Assembly (NCBI RefSeq): GCF_027587195.1
Contig: NZ_JAPDDP010000020.1
Location: forward strand, 1 to 64,000
From: Solirubrobacter phytolaccae
GTDB lineage: Bacteria; Actinomycetota; Thermoleophilia; Solirubrobacterales; Solirubrobacteraceae
Length of the DNA: 64,000 nucleotides
Direction: 5' to 3'
How positions within the stretch are numbered: the stretch's first letter is position 1; each line of letters begins with the position of its first letter. The translations under genes were made by a program, and so were the position numbers. The notes under the pieces are model-generated. The model was not told where the DNA came from, searched no databases, and saw only the letters and a list, made by a program, of their open reading frames with translations. Of the stretch, positions 34,087 to 43,779 are shown piece by piece.

Positions 34087-34683
34087 TCAGGAGTCGAAAT
34101 CCGGACGCACCATCTGGAACAGCGACTCGACCACCGCGTAGTCGCCCCGGTAGCCACAGCGGGCGATCGGCTTGACCCGGGTGATGTCGAAGATCCCGTC
34201 GACGACGTAGCGCTCGTCCACGTGCACGCCGACGACCTCGCCGAAGGTGACGAGGTTCACGCCGACCTCGACGGTCTGCGTCACGCGGCACTCGAAGGCC
34301 ACCGGCGCGGCGGCGACGCGCGGCGGTGCCACCAGCGTCGACGGCGCCATCGCCAACCCGGCGCGCTCGAACTCGCTCTCGCCGCGCGGGAGGGTGGCGG
34401 ACGTCTCGTTCATGTGGGTGCGCAGGTCCCAGGTCGCCATGTTCCACACGAACTCGCCGGTGGCCGCGGCGAACGTCACCGAGTCCTTCGGCCCCGAGCT
34501 GGAGAACATCACCGTCGGCGGCTTGTCGGACACCGCGTTGAAGTAGGAGTAAGGCGCCAAGTTCACCGCGCCGTCCGGGTCCACGGTCGACACCCACCCG
34601 ATGGGCCGTGGCGCCACAAACGCCTTGAACGGGTCGTGCGGCAGAAGTTCACGGTCGCGCTTATCGGGTTCGTAGAAGACCAT
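34087..34683 (-). CDS. flavin reductase-like (FMN-binding split-barrel) protein
   Basis: A 198-residue flavin reductase-family protein. Features: FKAFVAPRPIGWVSTVDPDGAVNLAPYSYFNAVSDKPPTVMFS, recognised here by the PRPIGWVSTVD and NLAPYSYFN blocks (residues 18-45), and later NMATWDLRTHMNETSA. It binds FMN/FAD and reduces it or acts as an oxidoreductase partner; the partner is unknown. ATG 34683 is chosen because the sequence before it is not family-like. The short divergent gap to the PilZ gene (29 bp) implies shared promoter DNA. Confidence 0.85.
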   Translation of the reverse strand: MVFYEPDKRDRELLPHDPFKAFVAPRPIGWVSTVDPDGAVNLAPYSYFNAVSDKPPTVMFSSSGPKDSVTFAAATGEFVWNMATWDLRTHMNETSATLPRGESEFERAGLAMAPSTLVAPPRVAAAPVAFECRVTQTVEVGVNLVTFGEVVGVHVDERYVVDGIFDITRVKPIARCGYRGDYAVVESLFQMVRPDFDS

Positions 34684-34712
34684 GGCGAGACATACTGGAA
34701 GGTGTGGGAGCC

Positions 34713-35042
34713 ATGAGCGGGGAACGGCGCCGCAGCTGGCGCACGGAGATCGCTCTCGAATGCACCCTGCACCGCAAGACGGGCAAGGTGGTCGAGGGCA
34801 CGACACTGGATCTCGGCCCGGGCGGGATGCGCGTGAAAGCGAACCGGCCGATGAGCCTCGACGAGACGTTCGAGTTCGAGTTGCCCGACCGGGCGCGGAT
34901 CAACGGCCGCGCCCGCGTGGTGGGCGAGCGCGGCTATCGGGTCTATGCGCTGCGCTTCGACAAGCTCGGCGACGAGGCGCGCGCGGAGCTGGCGCTGCTC
35001 GCCAAGGAGCTCGCGCCTACGCCTCCCGCTCCAACACGATGA
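34713..35042 (+). CDS. PilZ-domain c-di-GMP-binding protein
   Basis: A 109-residue single PilZ domain. The binding motif is intact: RRRSWR near the N-terminus and LDLGPGGMRV (D/NxSxxG type) near residue 40. It is expected to bind c-di-GMP and pass the signal to a partner. The ATG at 34713 follows GGTGTGGGAG. Its neighbour across two genes is the GGDEF-EAL protein, so both may belong to one c-di-GMP circuit. The 3' end overlaps the convergent deazaflavin oxidoreductase by 26 bp. Confidence 0.87.
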   Translation: MSGERRRSWRTEIALECTLHRKTGKVVEGTTLDLGPGGMRVKANRPMSLDETFEFELPDRARINGRARVVGERGYRVYALRFDKLGDEARAELALLAKELAPTPPAPTR

Positions 35043-35421
35043 TCGGGATCTCCCGGTCCGTCTTGGTCTGGTACTCGTCGTAGGCCGGCCACTCGGCGAC
35101 CATCGTCTTCCACATCTCGGCCTTCTCCTCCGGCGTCGCGACGCGCGCCTTGGCCTTGAAGCGGTCACCCCAGACCTGCACCTCGGCGGTGGGGTCGGCC
35201 TCGAGGTTGAGGAACCAGGCGGGCGGCTCGTCCGCGCCGCCCTTGGAGGCGACGATCAGGTAGTCGTCGCCGGACTTGCCGTAGATCAAGGGCAGCTCGC
35301 GCGGAGTGCCCGACTTGCGGCCGGTGGTGGTGAGCAGCAGGCACTGGGTGCCCTGCCAGTCGTGGCCTTCCTGGCCGTCCGTCTCCTTGTACTTCTCGAC
35401 GTGTTCCTGTCCGAAGAGCAT
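35017..35421 (-). CDS. deazaflavin (F420)-dependent nitroreductase-family protein
   Basis: A 134-residue Ddn-family split barrel. Typical features: GTQCLLLTTTGRKSGTPRELPLIYG in the middle (the TTTGRKSG turn binds the phosphate of F420) and a following VASKGGADEPPAWFLNLEADP. Actinobacteria use F420 or flavin with this fold; the substrate here is unknown. It starts at ATG 35421, 9 bp after the glutamate dehydrogenase stop, so it is probably the last gene of that minus-strand run. Confidence 0.85.
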   Translation of the reverse strand: MLFGQEHVEKYKETDGQEGHDWQGTQCLLLTTTGRKSGTPRELPLIYGKSGDDYLIVASKGGADEPPAWFLNLEADPTAEVQVWGDRFKAKARVATPEEKAEMWKTMVAEWPAYDEYQTKTDREIPIIVLEREA

Positions 35422-35430
35422 GGTTGGAAG

Positions 35431-38400
35431 TTACCCCCTCGGCTGGATTAGATTGCGCACCTCGCGCAACGCCACCGGCAGCGTCGTGAGGTCGAACGCG
35501 CCGCCCGCCCGGATCTCGCCGAGGATCTCCTGCGCGCGCTCCACCGCGGCGCGGTTGGCGTCGACCCACGCCTCGAGCGACTCGTAGCGCAGCACCTCGC
35601 GCGTGAGGTCGGCGTGGAGCGAGAAGAGGTCGTCGCGCAACGCGGCGCGCGCCATCGTCGACCAGCGCGTGTCGCGCGTGAGCAGCGCGATCTGGTCGCG
35701 CAGCCAGTGCAGGTGCAGCCGGCCGCCGAGCTCGAAGTGCAGCGCCGCGACCTCCTCCACGCCCCGCTCGACCCCGCCCGCGACCTCGACGACGTCCAGC
35801 GCGCTGAACAGCACGCTCTGGGACGCGACGCGCCCGGCCAGCGCCTCCGGCACGCCCGCGTCGGTGAGCCCGGCCACGCGGTCGCGCCACGCCGCCTGCT
35901 CGGTCTCCACGAGCACGCCCGGGAGCAGCTCGGACACCGCGCGCACGCCGTCGGCGAAGCGCGCCACCTCGGCGCCGATGTCCATCGGCCGCGGCCGCGT
36001 GCGCAGCAGCCAGCGCGTCGCCCGCTCGACCATCCGCCGCCCGCTGAGCAGCATCCACGTCTGCGTGTCGGCGGTCACCACGCCGTCCAGCGACTCCACG
36101 TCCGACCACAGCGAGCGCATGTCGAACACGTCACGCGCGATCACCGACGCGCGGGCGATGTCGGCGTGCGTGGCGCCCGTGTCCTCGCGCAGGCGGAACA
36201 TGAACGTCGTGCCCGCGCGATCCACGATCTGGTTCGCGACCCGCGTGGCGATGATCTCGCGCCGCAGGCGATGGCGGGTCATCTCCTCGCCGAAGCGCTC
36301 GGGCAACGGCGGCGGGAAGTAGATCGCGAGCTCGCCGTTCAGCGCGGGGTCGTCCGGCAGGTCGGAGTCCAGCAGCGCGGCGTAGAGCGTGATCTTCGAG
36401 TAGGCGAGCACCACCGCCAGCTCGGGCTGGGTGAGGCCGGCGCCCGCCTGGCGGCGCTCGGCGATCACGTCGGCGTCCGGCAGCGCCTCGATCGCCCGGT
36501 CCAGCCGGCCCGCGCTCTCGAGGTCGCGCATGAAGCGGTCGTGCACGTCGAGCATCGCGGGCGCCTGGAAGCGGGCGAGCGAGAGCGCCTGCGTCTGCTG
36601 GTAGGAGCCCTTGAGCACGCGTTCGGCGACGGCGTCCGTCATCTCCGCCAGCAGGGCGTTGCGTTGCTTGACGGTCATGTCGCCCGCGGCGACGACGCTG
36701 TCGAGCAGGACCTTGATGTTGACCTCGTGGTCGGAGCAGTTCACGCCGCCCGCGTTGTCGATCGCGTCGGTGTTGATCCGCCCGCCGCGGGCCGCGAACT
36801 CGATCCGCCCGCGCTGCGTGCAGCCGAGGTTGCCGCCCTCGCCGACCACTCGCGCGCGCAGGTCGCGCCCGTTCACGCGCACGGGGTCGTTGGCCTTGTC
36901 GCCGACGTCGGCGTGGGTCTCCTCCGCCGCCTTGACGTAGGTGCCGATGCCGCCGTTCCAGAGCAGGTCGACCGGCGCGCGCAGGATCGCCTGCATCAGC
37001 TCGGCGGGCGTGAGGCGCTCGGCTTCGAGGTCGAGCGCCGCGCGCACCGGCTCGGTCAGCTCGATCGACTTCGCGGTGCGCGGGAAGATGCCGCCGCCCT
37101 CGGAGATCAGCGAGCGGTCGTAGTCGTCCCAGGACGAGCGCGGGAGCGCGAAGAGGCGCTGGCGCTCGGCCAGGCCGCGCTCCGCGTCCGGATCGGGGTC
37201 GAGGAAGATGTGGCGGTGGTCGAACGCGGCCACGAGCCGGATGTGCGGCGAGAGCAGCATCCCGTTGCCGAACACGTCGCCGCTCATGTCGCCGATGCCG
37301 GCGACGGTGAAGTCCTGCGCCTGCACGTCGACGCCGAGCTCGCGGAAGTGGCGCTGGACGCTCACCCACGCCGAACGCGCGGTGATGCCCATTGCCTTGT
37401 GGTCGTAGCCGACCGACCCGCCGGACGCGAACGCGTCGCCGAGCCAGAAGCCGTAGTCGTTGGCGACGCCGTTGGCGATGTCGCTGAACGTCGCCGTGCC
37501 CTTGTCGGCGGCGACGACGAGATACGGGTCGTCGCCGTCGGCGCGCACGACGTGCGAGGGCGGGACGACGCTGTCGCCGACGATGTTGTCGGTCACGTCG
37601 AGCAGGCCCGAGAGGAACGTCTTGTAGACCTCGACGACCTGGTCGCCCGGCCGCTTCATGACGAAGCCGCCCTTGGAGCCGACGGGCACGATCACGGCGT
37701 TCTTGACCATCTGCGCCTTCATCAGGCCGAGGATCTCCGTGCGGAAGTCCTCGCGCCGGTCCGACCAGCGCAGCCCGCCGCGCGCGACCGCGCCGCCGCG
37801 CAGGTGCACGCCCTCCACCCGCGGCGAGTGCACGAAGATCTCGAACTTCGGGCGCGGCAGCGGGGTGAGCGGGATCTGGTGCGGGTCCAGCTTGAAGGAG
37901 ATGTACGGCTTCGGGCCCGGCAGGAAGTAGTTCGTGCGCAGCATCGCGGTGACGACGCTGAGGAAGCCACGCAGGATCCGGTCCTGGTCGAGCGAGTCGA
38001 CGGCGTCGATCGCCTGCTCGATCCGCTCCGCGATCGCCGACGCGCCGCTCCGCGTGCCGTCGGGATCGAACCGCGCCCGGAACAGCTCGACGAGCGCGCC
38101 CGCCACCTCGGCGTGGCCGCGCAGGGTCGCCTCCATGTAGCGGTCGCTGAACGGGATCCCGGCCTGGCGCAGGTAGCGCGCGACCGCGCGCAGCATCATC
38201 ACCTCGCGCCAGTCCAGCCCGGCGGCGAGGATGAGCCCGTTGAAGCCGTCCTGCTCGGCCTCGCCGCGCCAGACGCGCTCGAAGCCCTCGTGGAAGCGGT
38301 CGCGGATGGCGTCGACGTCGACCTCGTCCTTGGCCTGCAGACCGAAGTCGTACAGCCACGCCGGCGGGCCCTCGCGCGGGGTCACGCGGTACGGGCGCTC

Positions 38401-40095
38401 GTCGGTCACGGTCAGCCCGAGCGACTCGAACATCGGGAGCACGTCGGAGAGCGACACGCGTTCGCCGCGGCGGTAGACCTTGCAGCGCAGCACGCCGGCC
38501 TGGGCCTCGAGCGGACGGTAGAGCGACAGGTCGAGCCCGTCCTCGTCGGTGAGCCCTTCGATCCGCAGGATGTCGGCGACCGCCGAGCGCGCCAGCAGGT
38601 CGTCGCGGTACTGGGGCGGGAACGCCAGGCCGTACTGGCGGTAGAGCGTCATCCCGCGCTCCTCGCCGCACTCCTCCAGCAGCGCGTCGAGCAGGTCGTC
38701 GTCCCACGAGCGGACGGCCTCGACGATCCGGGCCTCCAGCGCCTCGACGTCGAACTCCGGGCGCACGTCGGCGGGCAGGTGCAGCGTGTAGTGGATGCGC
38801 ACGAGCACCCACTCGGTGAGCCGGAGCCCCCAGTCGAGCGACTCGGCGCCGAGCGCCTCGCTCAGCAGCTGGCCGATCTTGATCCGGTTGTGCGTGTTGA
38901 AGCGGTCGCGCGGGATGAAGACGAGGCAGCTGACGAAGCGCTCGTAGCGGTCCGTGCGCATGAACAGCCGCACGCGCTGGCGCTCGCCCAGCTCGAGGAT
39001 CCCGCTCGCCATCTCGTACAGGTCGTCGACGCCGATCTGGAACAGCTCGTCACGCGGGAACGTGTCGATGACGGAGATGAGCGCCTTGTCGTCGTGGCTG
39101 CCGGGCGTGAAGCCCGCGCGCTCGCGCACCGCCGCGGCCTTACGCCGCAGCACCGGGATGTTGGCCGGCACCTCGCGGTAGGCGCCGGTCGTGTAGAGAC
39201 CGAGGAAGCGGCGCTCGCCGACGACGTTGCCGGCGTCGTCGAACTTCTTGACGCCGATGTAGTCCAGGTACGCGGGCCGGTGGATCGGGGAGCGTGTCGT
39301 CGCCTTGGCCAGGATCAGCGGGTCGGGCTCCCGCGCGAGCGCGCGCACGGCGAGCGGGAGTTTCGCGAAGCCCGTGGACTGCGCGCTGCCGCCCCGCAGC
39401 AGCCCGAGCCCGGTGCCCTCGACCGCCTGCAGGGAGTCCTCCTCGGTCAGCTGGTACTCGCGGTAGCCGAGGTAGGTGAAGTGGTGGTCGGCGATCCACG
39501 CGAGCAGCGCCCGCGCCTCCTCGCACTCGTCCTGGTCGAGCCCGGCCGGGAGCGGCTCGTCGATCAGCGCGTGCATGTGCTCGCGCATCCGCGGCCAGTC
39601 CTCGACGGCGGCCCGCACCTGCTCGAGCACGCGCTCGATCGCCTGCTCGAGCTCCTCGAAGCCGGACGCCTGGCGGTCGACCTCGATGTGCATGTAGGAC
39701 TCGTCGCCGACCACGGGGTGGACCAGCACGTGGATGCCGAGCTCGCGCCGGCTGAGCTCCATGCTCACCGAGTCCACGAGGAACGGCATGTCGTCGGAGA
39801 CGACGTCGATGGCCGTGTGCGGCGACTGCCAGCCGTGCTGCTCGAACGTCGGGTTGTACGCGCGTACGCGCACCTCTCCGGCGCTGCGACCGCCGGCGAA
39901 CGCGCGGTGCGCGAGCGCGGCGCCGTAGAGGTCGACGGGCTCGCGGCCCTTCAGATCCGCCGCGGGTGCGCGGCGGTAGTACTGGCGGACGAAGGCCTCG
40001 GCGTCGGCGACGTCCTCCGGCGCCACCCGCTCGCGGACCCGTTCACAGACGGACTCGATCAGTGCGGACTCGACGTCCTGCGTTCCCGTGGACAT
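35431..40095 (-). CDS. NAD-specific glutamate dehydrogenase, large type
   Basis: A 1554-residue NAD-glutamate dehydrogenase of the GDH180/Bac_GDH class, the usual length. It oxidises glutamate to 2-oxoglutarate and ammonia. The catalytic region (about residues 700-1100) includes SPRVEGVHLRGGAVARGGLRWSDRREDFRTE, read here by the motif GGLRWSDR, then KNAVIVPVGSKGGFV and AGIGDMSGDVFGNGMLLS. The long N-terminal part carries ACT-like regulatory segments. It follows the response-regulator gene by 10 bp on the minus strand, so kinase, regulator, dehydrogenase and F420-type oxidoreductase may be one transcript. Confidence 0.95.
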   Translation of the reverse strand: MSTGTQDVESALIESVCERVRERVAPEDVADAEAFVRQYYRRAPAADLKGREPVDLYGAALAHRAFAGGRSAGEVRVRAYNPTFEQHGWQSPHTAIDVVSDDMPFLVDSVSMELSRRELGIHVLVHPVVGDESYMHIEVDRQASGFEELEQAIERVLEQVRAAVEDWPRMREHMHALIDEPLPAGLDQDECEEARALLAWIADHHFTYLGYREYQLTEEDSLQAVEGTGLGLLRGGSAQSTGFAKLPLAVRALAREPDPLILAKATTRSPIHRPAYLDYIGVKKFDDAGNVVGERRFLGLYTTGAYREVPANIPVLRRKAAAVRERAGFTPGSHDDKALISVIDTFPRDELFQIGVDDLYEMASGILELGERQRVRLFMRTDRYERFVSCLVFIPRDRFNTHNRIKIGQLLSEALGAESLDWGLRLTEWVLVRIHYTLHLPADVRPEFDVEALEARIVEAVRSWDDDLLDALLEECGEERGMTLYRQYGLAFPPQYRDDLLARSAVADILRIEGLTDEDGLDLSLYRPLEAQAGVLRCKVYRRGERVSLSDVLPMFESLGLTVTDERPYRVTPREGPPAWLYDFGLQAKDEVDVDAIRDRFHEGFERVWRGEAEQDGFNGLILAAGLDWREVMMLRAVARYLRQAGIPFSDRYMEATLRGHAEVAGALVELFRARFDPDGTRSGASAIAERIEQAIDAVDSLDQDRILRGFLSVVTAMLRTNYFLPGPKPYISFKLDPHQIPLTPLPRPKFEIFVHSPRVEGVHLRGGAVARGGLRWSDRREDFRTEILGLMKAQMVKNAVIVPVGSKGGFVMKRPGDQVVEVYKTFLSGLLDVTDNIVGDSVVPPSHVVRADGDDPYLVVAADKGTATFSDIANGVANDYGFWLGDAFASGGSVGYDHKAMGITARSAWVSVQRHFRELGVDVQAQDFTVAGIGDMSGDVFGNGMLLSPHIRLVAAFDHRHIFLDPDPDAERGLAERQRLFALPRSSWDDYDRSLISEGGGIFPRTAKSIELTEPVRAALDLEAERLTPAELMQAILRAPVDLLWNGGIGTYVKAAEETHADVGDKANDPVRVNGRDLRARVVGEGGNLGCTQRGRIEFAARGGRINTDAIDNAGGVNCSDHEVNIKVLLDSVVAAGDMTVKQRNALLAEMTDAVAERVLKGSYQQTQALSLARFQAPAMLDVHDRFMRDLESAGRLDRAIEALPDADVIAERRQAGAGLTQPELAVVLAYSKITLYAALLDSDLPDDPALNGELAIYFPPPLPERFGEEMTRHRLRREIIATRVANQIVDRAGTTFMFRLREDTGATHADIARASVIARDVFDMRSLWSDVESLDGVVTADTQTWMLLSGRRMVERATRWLLRTRPRPMDIGAEVARFADGVRAVSELLPGVLVETEQAAWRDRVAGLTDAGVPEALAGRVASQSVLFSALDVVEVAGGVERGVEEVAALHFELGGRLHLHWLRDQIALLTRDTRWSTMARAALRDDLFSLHADLTREVLRYESLEAWVDANRAAVERAQEILGEIRAGGAFDLTTLPVALREVRNLIQPRG

Positions 40096-40105
40096 TCCAC
40101 GGACG

Positions 40106-40507
40106 CTACGCCTTTCCGTCGAGCTCGGCCACCCGCTGGCGCAGGACGCGCAGGCGGTCGGCCACGGCGAGCCGCATCGCCAGCTGGTTGCGGTCCAGCG
40201 GCTTGTTGAGGAAGTCGTCCGCGCCGGCCTCCATCGCGACCTTCACGTCGCTGTCGCCGCTGAGCGCGGTGAGCATGATCACGTAGCAGTCGGTGCCGTG
40301 CTCGGCGCGGACCTGGCGGCACAGGTCCGGCCCCGCGAGGCCCGGCATCATCCAGTCGGTGATCAGCACGTCGGGCGTCGCCTGCTGGAAGCGCGCCCAC
40401 GCCGCCTCGCCGTCCTCCGCCGACTCGCACTCGTGGCCCATCCGGTTCAGGACGGCTTCCAACACCCGGCGCGATACCGGGTCGTCCTCGGCGACAAGGA
40501 TCTTCAC
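40106..40507 (-). CDS. single-domain response regulator
   Basis: A 133-residue receiver domain. Acidic pocket [10 protein letters not shown], phospho-acceptor Asp in [10 protein letters not shown] (about residue 51), conserved Thr in VIMLTALSG and Lys in [10 protein letters not shown] are all present. No output domain follows, only a short helix. It overlaps the end of the hybrid kinase gene by 4 bp (ATGA) and is the expected phosphotransfer partner of its Hpt domain. It may act on the following glutamate dehydrogenase by protein contact, but that is inference. Confidence 0.93.
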   Translation of the reverse strand: MKILVAEDDPVSRRVLEAVLNRMGHECESAEDGEAAWARFQQATPDVLITDWMMPGLAGPDLCRQVRAEHGTDCYVIMLTALSGDSDVKVAMEAGADDFLNKPLDRNQLAMRLAVADRLRVLRQRVAELDGKA

Positions 40508-43500
40508 GGAGCGCTCTTACCCAGTGCCGCCCATGTCATTCGCACCGCATCACCCAGACGGGTGAGCGCCGCGTCCAGCGCCGCGCCGTCGCTCTCGCCC
40601 GCGAGGCGCTCGACCTCGGCCGCCGCGTTCGCGACCGCCACCGCCCCGATGTTCGCCGCGCTGCCCTTGAGCTGGTGCGCGGCGCCGCGCACCGTCCCGA
40701 AATCGCCGTCCGCGGTCGCCTCGCGGAGACCGTCCACGCGCGCGTCGATGTCGGACAGGAACAGGTCGACGATCTCCGCGACCACGTCCTCGCCGCCGAC
40801 GTCCTTGGCGAGCGAGGCCAGGAACGCGCGGTCCATCACCGCCGGCGCGGGCCGCTCGAGCCACTGGCCGAGCACCTCGTCGAGCGCCTCGGGTCGCAAC
40901 GGCTTGCTCAGGTAGTCGTCCATCCCGGCCTCGATGCAGCGCTCGCGCGCGCCCTCCATCGCGTGCGCGGTCATGGCGATGATCGGCGTGTGGCGTGCCT
41001 CGCCCTCGAGGTCGCGGATCTCCGCGGTGGCCGCGTAGCCGTCGAGCACCGGCATCTGGCAGTCCATCAGCACCGCCGCGAACGGCCCGCGCCGGATCGC
41101 CGCGACCGCCTCCTCGCCGTTGCCGACGACCTCGACGCGGTAGCCGCGCTTCTTGAGGATGTTGACCGCGACCGCCTGGTTGGTCGGGTTGTCCTCGGCG
41201 AGCAGGATCGGTGCGCCGGCCCGCGGCGTGGCCACCGCCGGCAGCGCGGGCGGCGTCTTCGTCTTGGGCGCGCCGCCCGCCATCGTGTTGGCGATCGTGT
41301 CGTACAGGCGCGAGTCGCGGACCGGCTTGGTCAGGGTCGCGCTGATGCCCGGCCCGCCGCGGTTGCGCCCCGCGGAGCTGAGCAGGATCACGCGCGGACC
41401 GTCCGGGCCGAGCTCACGCGCGACGTCCAGCCCGTCGAGCCCGGGCATGTGGTGGTCGAGCAGGACCAGGTCGTACGGCGCACCCGCCTCCTGCGCCTTG
41501 AGGATCTTGGCGAGCCCGGTCTCGCCGCCGTCCGCGCAGTCGGCCTCCATCCGCCACGAGCGCAGCCGGCGGTCCAGGATCTCGCGGTTGGTCTCGTTGT
41601 CGTCGACGATCAGCACGCGCAGGCCGGCGAGCTCACGCGGGAGGGCGACCGTCTCCTTCGTCGCGGCCGGCATCCGCACCGTGAACCAGAACGTGCTGCC
41701 CTGGCCGGGGACGCTCTCCGCGCCGATCCGCCCGCCCATCATGTCCACCAGCTGGCGCGAGATCGCCAGCCCGAGGCCGGTGCCGCCGTAGCGGCGCGTC
41801 GTCGAGCTGTCGGCCTGGCTGAAGGAGTCGAACAGCCCCTCCATGATCTCCGGGTCGATGCCGATGCCGGTGTCGCGGACCGCGATCCGCAGGCCCGGCG
41901 TCTCGGCCGTCACCGTCACCACGACCTCGCCCTCGTGCGTGAACTTGAGCGCGTTGCCGACCAGGTTCGTGAGGATCTGGCGCAGGCGCCCCTCGTCGCC
42001 CGTGACCGCCTGGGGCACGTCGTCGGAGATCTGCGCGGCGAGCTCCAGGCCGCGGTCGTGCGCGCGGTTCGCGAGCAGTTCGCAGACGTCGCCGACGGCC
42101 TCGCGCACGTCGAATACGATCGGGTCAAGGTCCAGCTTGCCCGCCTCGATCTTCGAGAAGTCGAGGATGTCGTCGATGATCGACAGCAGCGAGGCGCCGG
42201 AGCTCTTGACGGTCTCGGCGAAGGAGCGCTGCTCGTCGTCGAGCGGCGTGTCCAGCAGCAGGTCGGCCATGCCGAGCACGCCGTTCATCGGCGTGCGGAT
42301 CTCATGGCTGACGTTGGCCACGAACTCGGACTTCAGGCGCGCGGCCTCGACGGCCTCGTCGCGGGCGAGGACGAGCTCGGCCTCGGCGCGGCGGCGCTGC
42401 ATGAACTGGCCGAGGTAGCCCGCGATCGAGATCATCGTCGACTCGACCTCGGGGTCGCGCTCGTGCACCGCGTCGTCCAGGAACTCGAACACGCCGAGGC
42501 ACACGCCCTCGCTCATGACGGGGACGGCGAGCGCGGCGCGCAGCTCGCGCACGGCCGACTGGGCGAAGCGCTCGTCCTTGGCGATGTCGGGGATCCAGTG
42601 CGGGGCGCGCGCCGCCCACACCGTGCCCGCGAGCCCCTGGCCGCGGGTGAACGCGAGCTCGTCGCCGCCGGCGGCCTGGATGGCCTCGACCGTCTCCGTG
42701 CGTGGCGACCAGTAGGCCTGCAGGTGCAGCATGCCGCTGCCGACCAGCCAGAGCGCGCCGACCTGCCACTCCAGCGCCTGGCACACCTGGGCGACGAGCT
42801 TGGGGGCGGCCTCCTCGACGTTGGTCGCCTCGGCCAGCACGCGCGTGGCGGCGTGCTCGGCCTCGGTGCGCCGGTGCGCGCGCACCTGGTCGGACACGTC
42901 GCGGAAGACGGAGGTGACGCCGACGATGCGCTCGCCGCGCCGCACGGCGGTGACGGTGTAGGCGACGATCGTCTCGATGCCCTCGGGGCTGCTGATCCGC
43001 TCGTGGTCGACCTGGCGCGTCTGCCCGTCGCGCAGGGTCGCGAGCACCTTGGAGTCCGGATAGTCGCCTGCGAGGTCCGTGCCCACGAGGTCGCGGCGCG
43101 TGATCGCGACGGCGGCCGGATTCGCGTACACGACCCTGCCGCCGGCGTCCGTGGTGACGATGCCGTCGCCGACGGAGCTCAGGACGCTCTCGTGCTGGCG
43201 TGCGAGGGTCGCGAGGGTCAGGCGCGAGCGGCGCAGCGCGAACCCGGCGCCGCCGAACAGCGCGATCAGCAGCGCGCCGATCAGCACCTCCAGGCGTAGC
43301 AGCCAGCGCTCGTCCGACCGCCGGCGCTCCTCGATCTGCACGATCGCCCGGTCGCGCTCACGCAGCAGGCCGGCGAAGACGGTGTCGTCGCGCGGGGTGG
43401 AGCGCAGCAGCAGGGTCTGCCGGCAGAGCGCATCGGCGGTCTCGACCAGGTCGCCGCGCGCGTTCTCCCGGAAGTCCTCGCAGCCCTGCATCGCCGCCGC

Positions 43501-43737
43501 CAGCGGCCCGTCGACGTCAGCGCGGATGTCCCCCGCTGCGCGCTTCTCGGCGCCGAGCCGGCCGAGCGCGGCCTCGTTGCGGACGGTGGCGACCTGGTCC
43601 CGCCACTCCGCCGTGCGCTCGAGCGTGTCGCGGGAGACGCGATGGTCGACGAGCAGAGCGACGATCGCGGCGAGCACCGCGAGGACAAGCAGCGCGCTGG
43701 CCCCGGGGGCGCGCACGAGCGACCGCCGTGAAGACAC
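40504..43737 (-). CDS. hybrid sensor histidine kinase with PAS, GAF, two receivers and Hpt
   Basis: A 1077-residue membrane hybrid kinase. TM1 about 13-31 and TM2 about 150-168 bracket an extracytoplasmic helical region. Next: PAS (about 185-290; [17 protein letters not shown]), GAF (about 310-450), HisKA with HEIRTPMNG, HATPase ([29 protein letters not shown]), receiver 1 ([12 protein letters not shown]...LLDHHMPG), receiver 2 ([11 protein letters not shown]...LMDCQMPV), and C-terminal Hpt ([12 protein letters not shown]). This is a full phosphorelay chain. GTG 43737 is used; the upstream purine-rich stretch lies somewhat far. Signal unknown. Confidence 0.93.
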   Translation of the reverse strand: MSSRRSLVRAPGASALLVLAVLAAIVALLVDHRVSRDTLERTAEWRDQVATVRNEAALGRLGAEKRAAGDIRADVDGPLAAAMQGCEDFRENARGDLVETADALCRQTLLLRSTPRDDTVFAGLLRERDRAIVQIEERRRSDERWLLRLEVLIGALLIALFGGAGFALRRSRLTLATLARQHESVLSSVGDGIVTTDAGGRVVYANPAAVAITRRDLVGTDLAGDYPDSKVLATLRDGQTRQVDHERISSPEGIETIVAYTVTAVRRGERIVGVTSVFRDVSDQVRAHRRTEAEHAATRVLAEATNVEEAAPKLVAQVCQALEWQVGALWLVGSGMLHLQAYWSPRTETVEAIQAAGGDELAFTRGQGLAGTVWAARAPHWIPDIAKDERFAQSAVRELRAALAVPVMSEGVCLGVFEFLDDAVHERDPEVESTMISIAGYLGQFMQRRRAEAELVLARDEAVEAARLKSEFVANVSHEIRTPMNGVLGMADLLLDTPLDDEQRSFAETVKSSGASLLSIIDDILDFSKIEAGKLDLDPIVFDVREAVGDVCELLANRAHDRGLELAAQISDDVPQAVTGDEGRLRQILTNLVGNALKFTHEGEVVVTVTAETPGLRIAVRDTGIGIDPEIMEGLFDSFSQADSSTTRRYGGTGLGLAISRQLVDMMGGRIGAESVPGQGSTFWFTVRMPAATKETVALPRELAGLRVLIVDDNETNREILDRRLRSWRMEADCADGGETGLAKILKAQEAGAPYDLVLLDHHMPGLDGLDVARELGPDGPRVILLSSAGRNRGGPGISATLTKPVRDSRLYDTIANTMAGGAPKTKTPPALPAVATPRAGAPILLAEDNPTNQAVAVNILKKRGYRVEVVGNGEEAVAAIRRGPFAAVLMDCQMPVLDGYAATAEIRDLEGEARHTPIIAMTAHAMEGARERCIEAGMDDYLSKPLRPEALDEVLGQWLERPAPAVMDRAFLASLAKDVGGEDVVAEIVDLFLSDIDARVDGLREATADGDFGTVRGAAHQLKGSAANIGAVAVANAAAEVERLAGESDGAALDAALTRLGDAVRMTWAALGKSAP

Positions 43738-43760
43738 TCGTGAAGGTGTTTCCTTGTGCA

Positions 43761-43777
43761 GTCCGTGGTAAACGGAC
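43761..43777 (-). terminator. hairpin after the SDR gene
   Basis: GTCCGT-GGTAA-ACGGAC is a perfect 6-bp stem located just after the SDR stop (43780, minus strand) and before the kinase start (43737). No T-run follows, so it may be a weak terminator or a leader hairpin of the kinase transcript. Confidence 0.4.
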
Positions 43778-43779
43778 GT

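Noticed and set aside
35614-40209. A 1531-codon plus-strand frame across the glutamate dehydrogenase
   Set aside because: It lies wholly antisense to a clear full-length NAD-glutamate dehydrogenase and shows no domain.
40675-43299. An 874-codon plus-strand frame across the hybrid kinase
   Set aside because: Antisense to an unmistakable histidine kinase; composition is that of a shadow frame.
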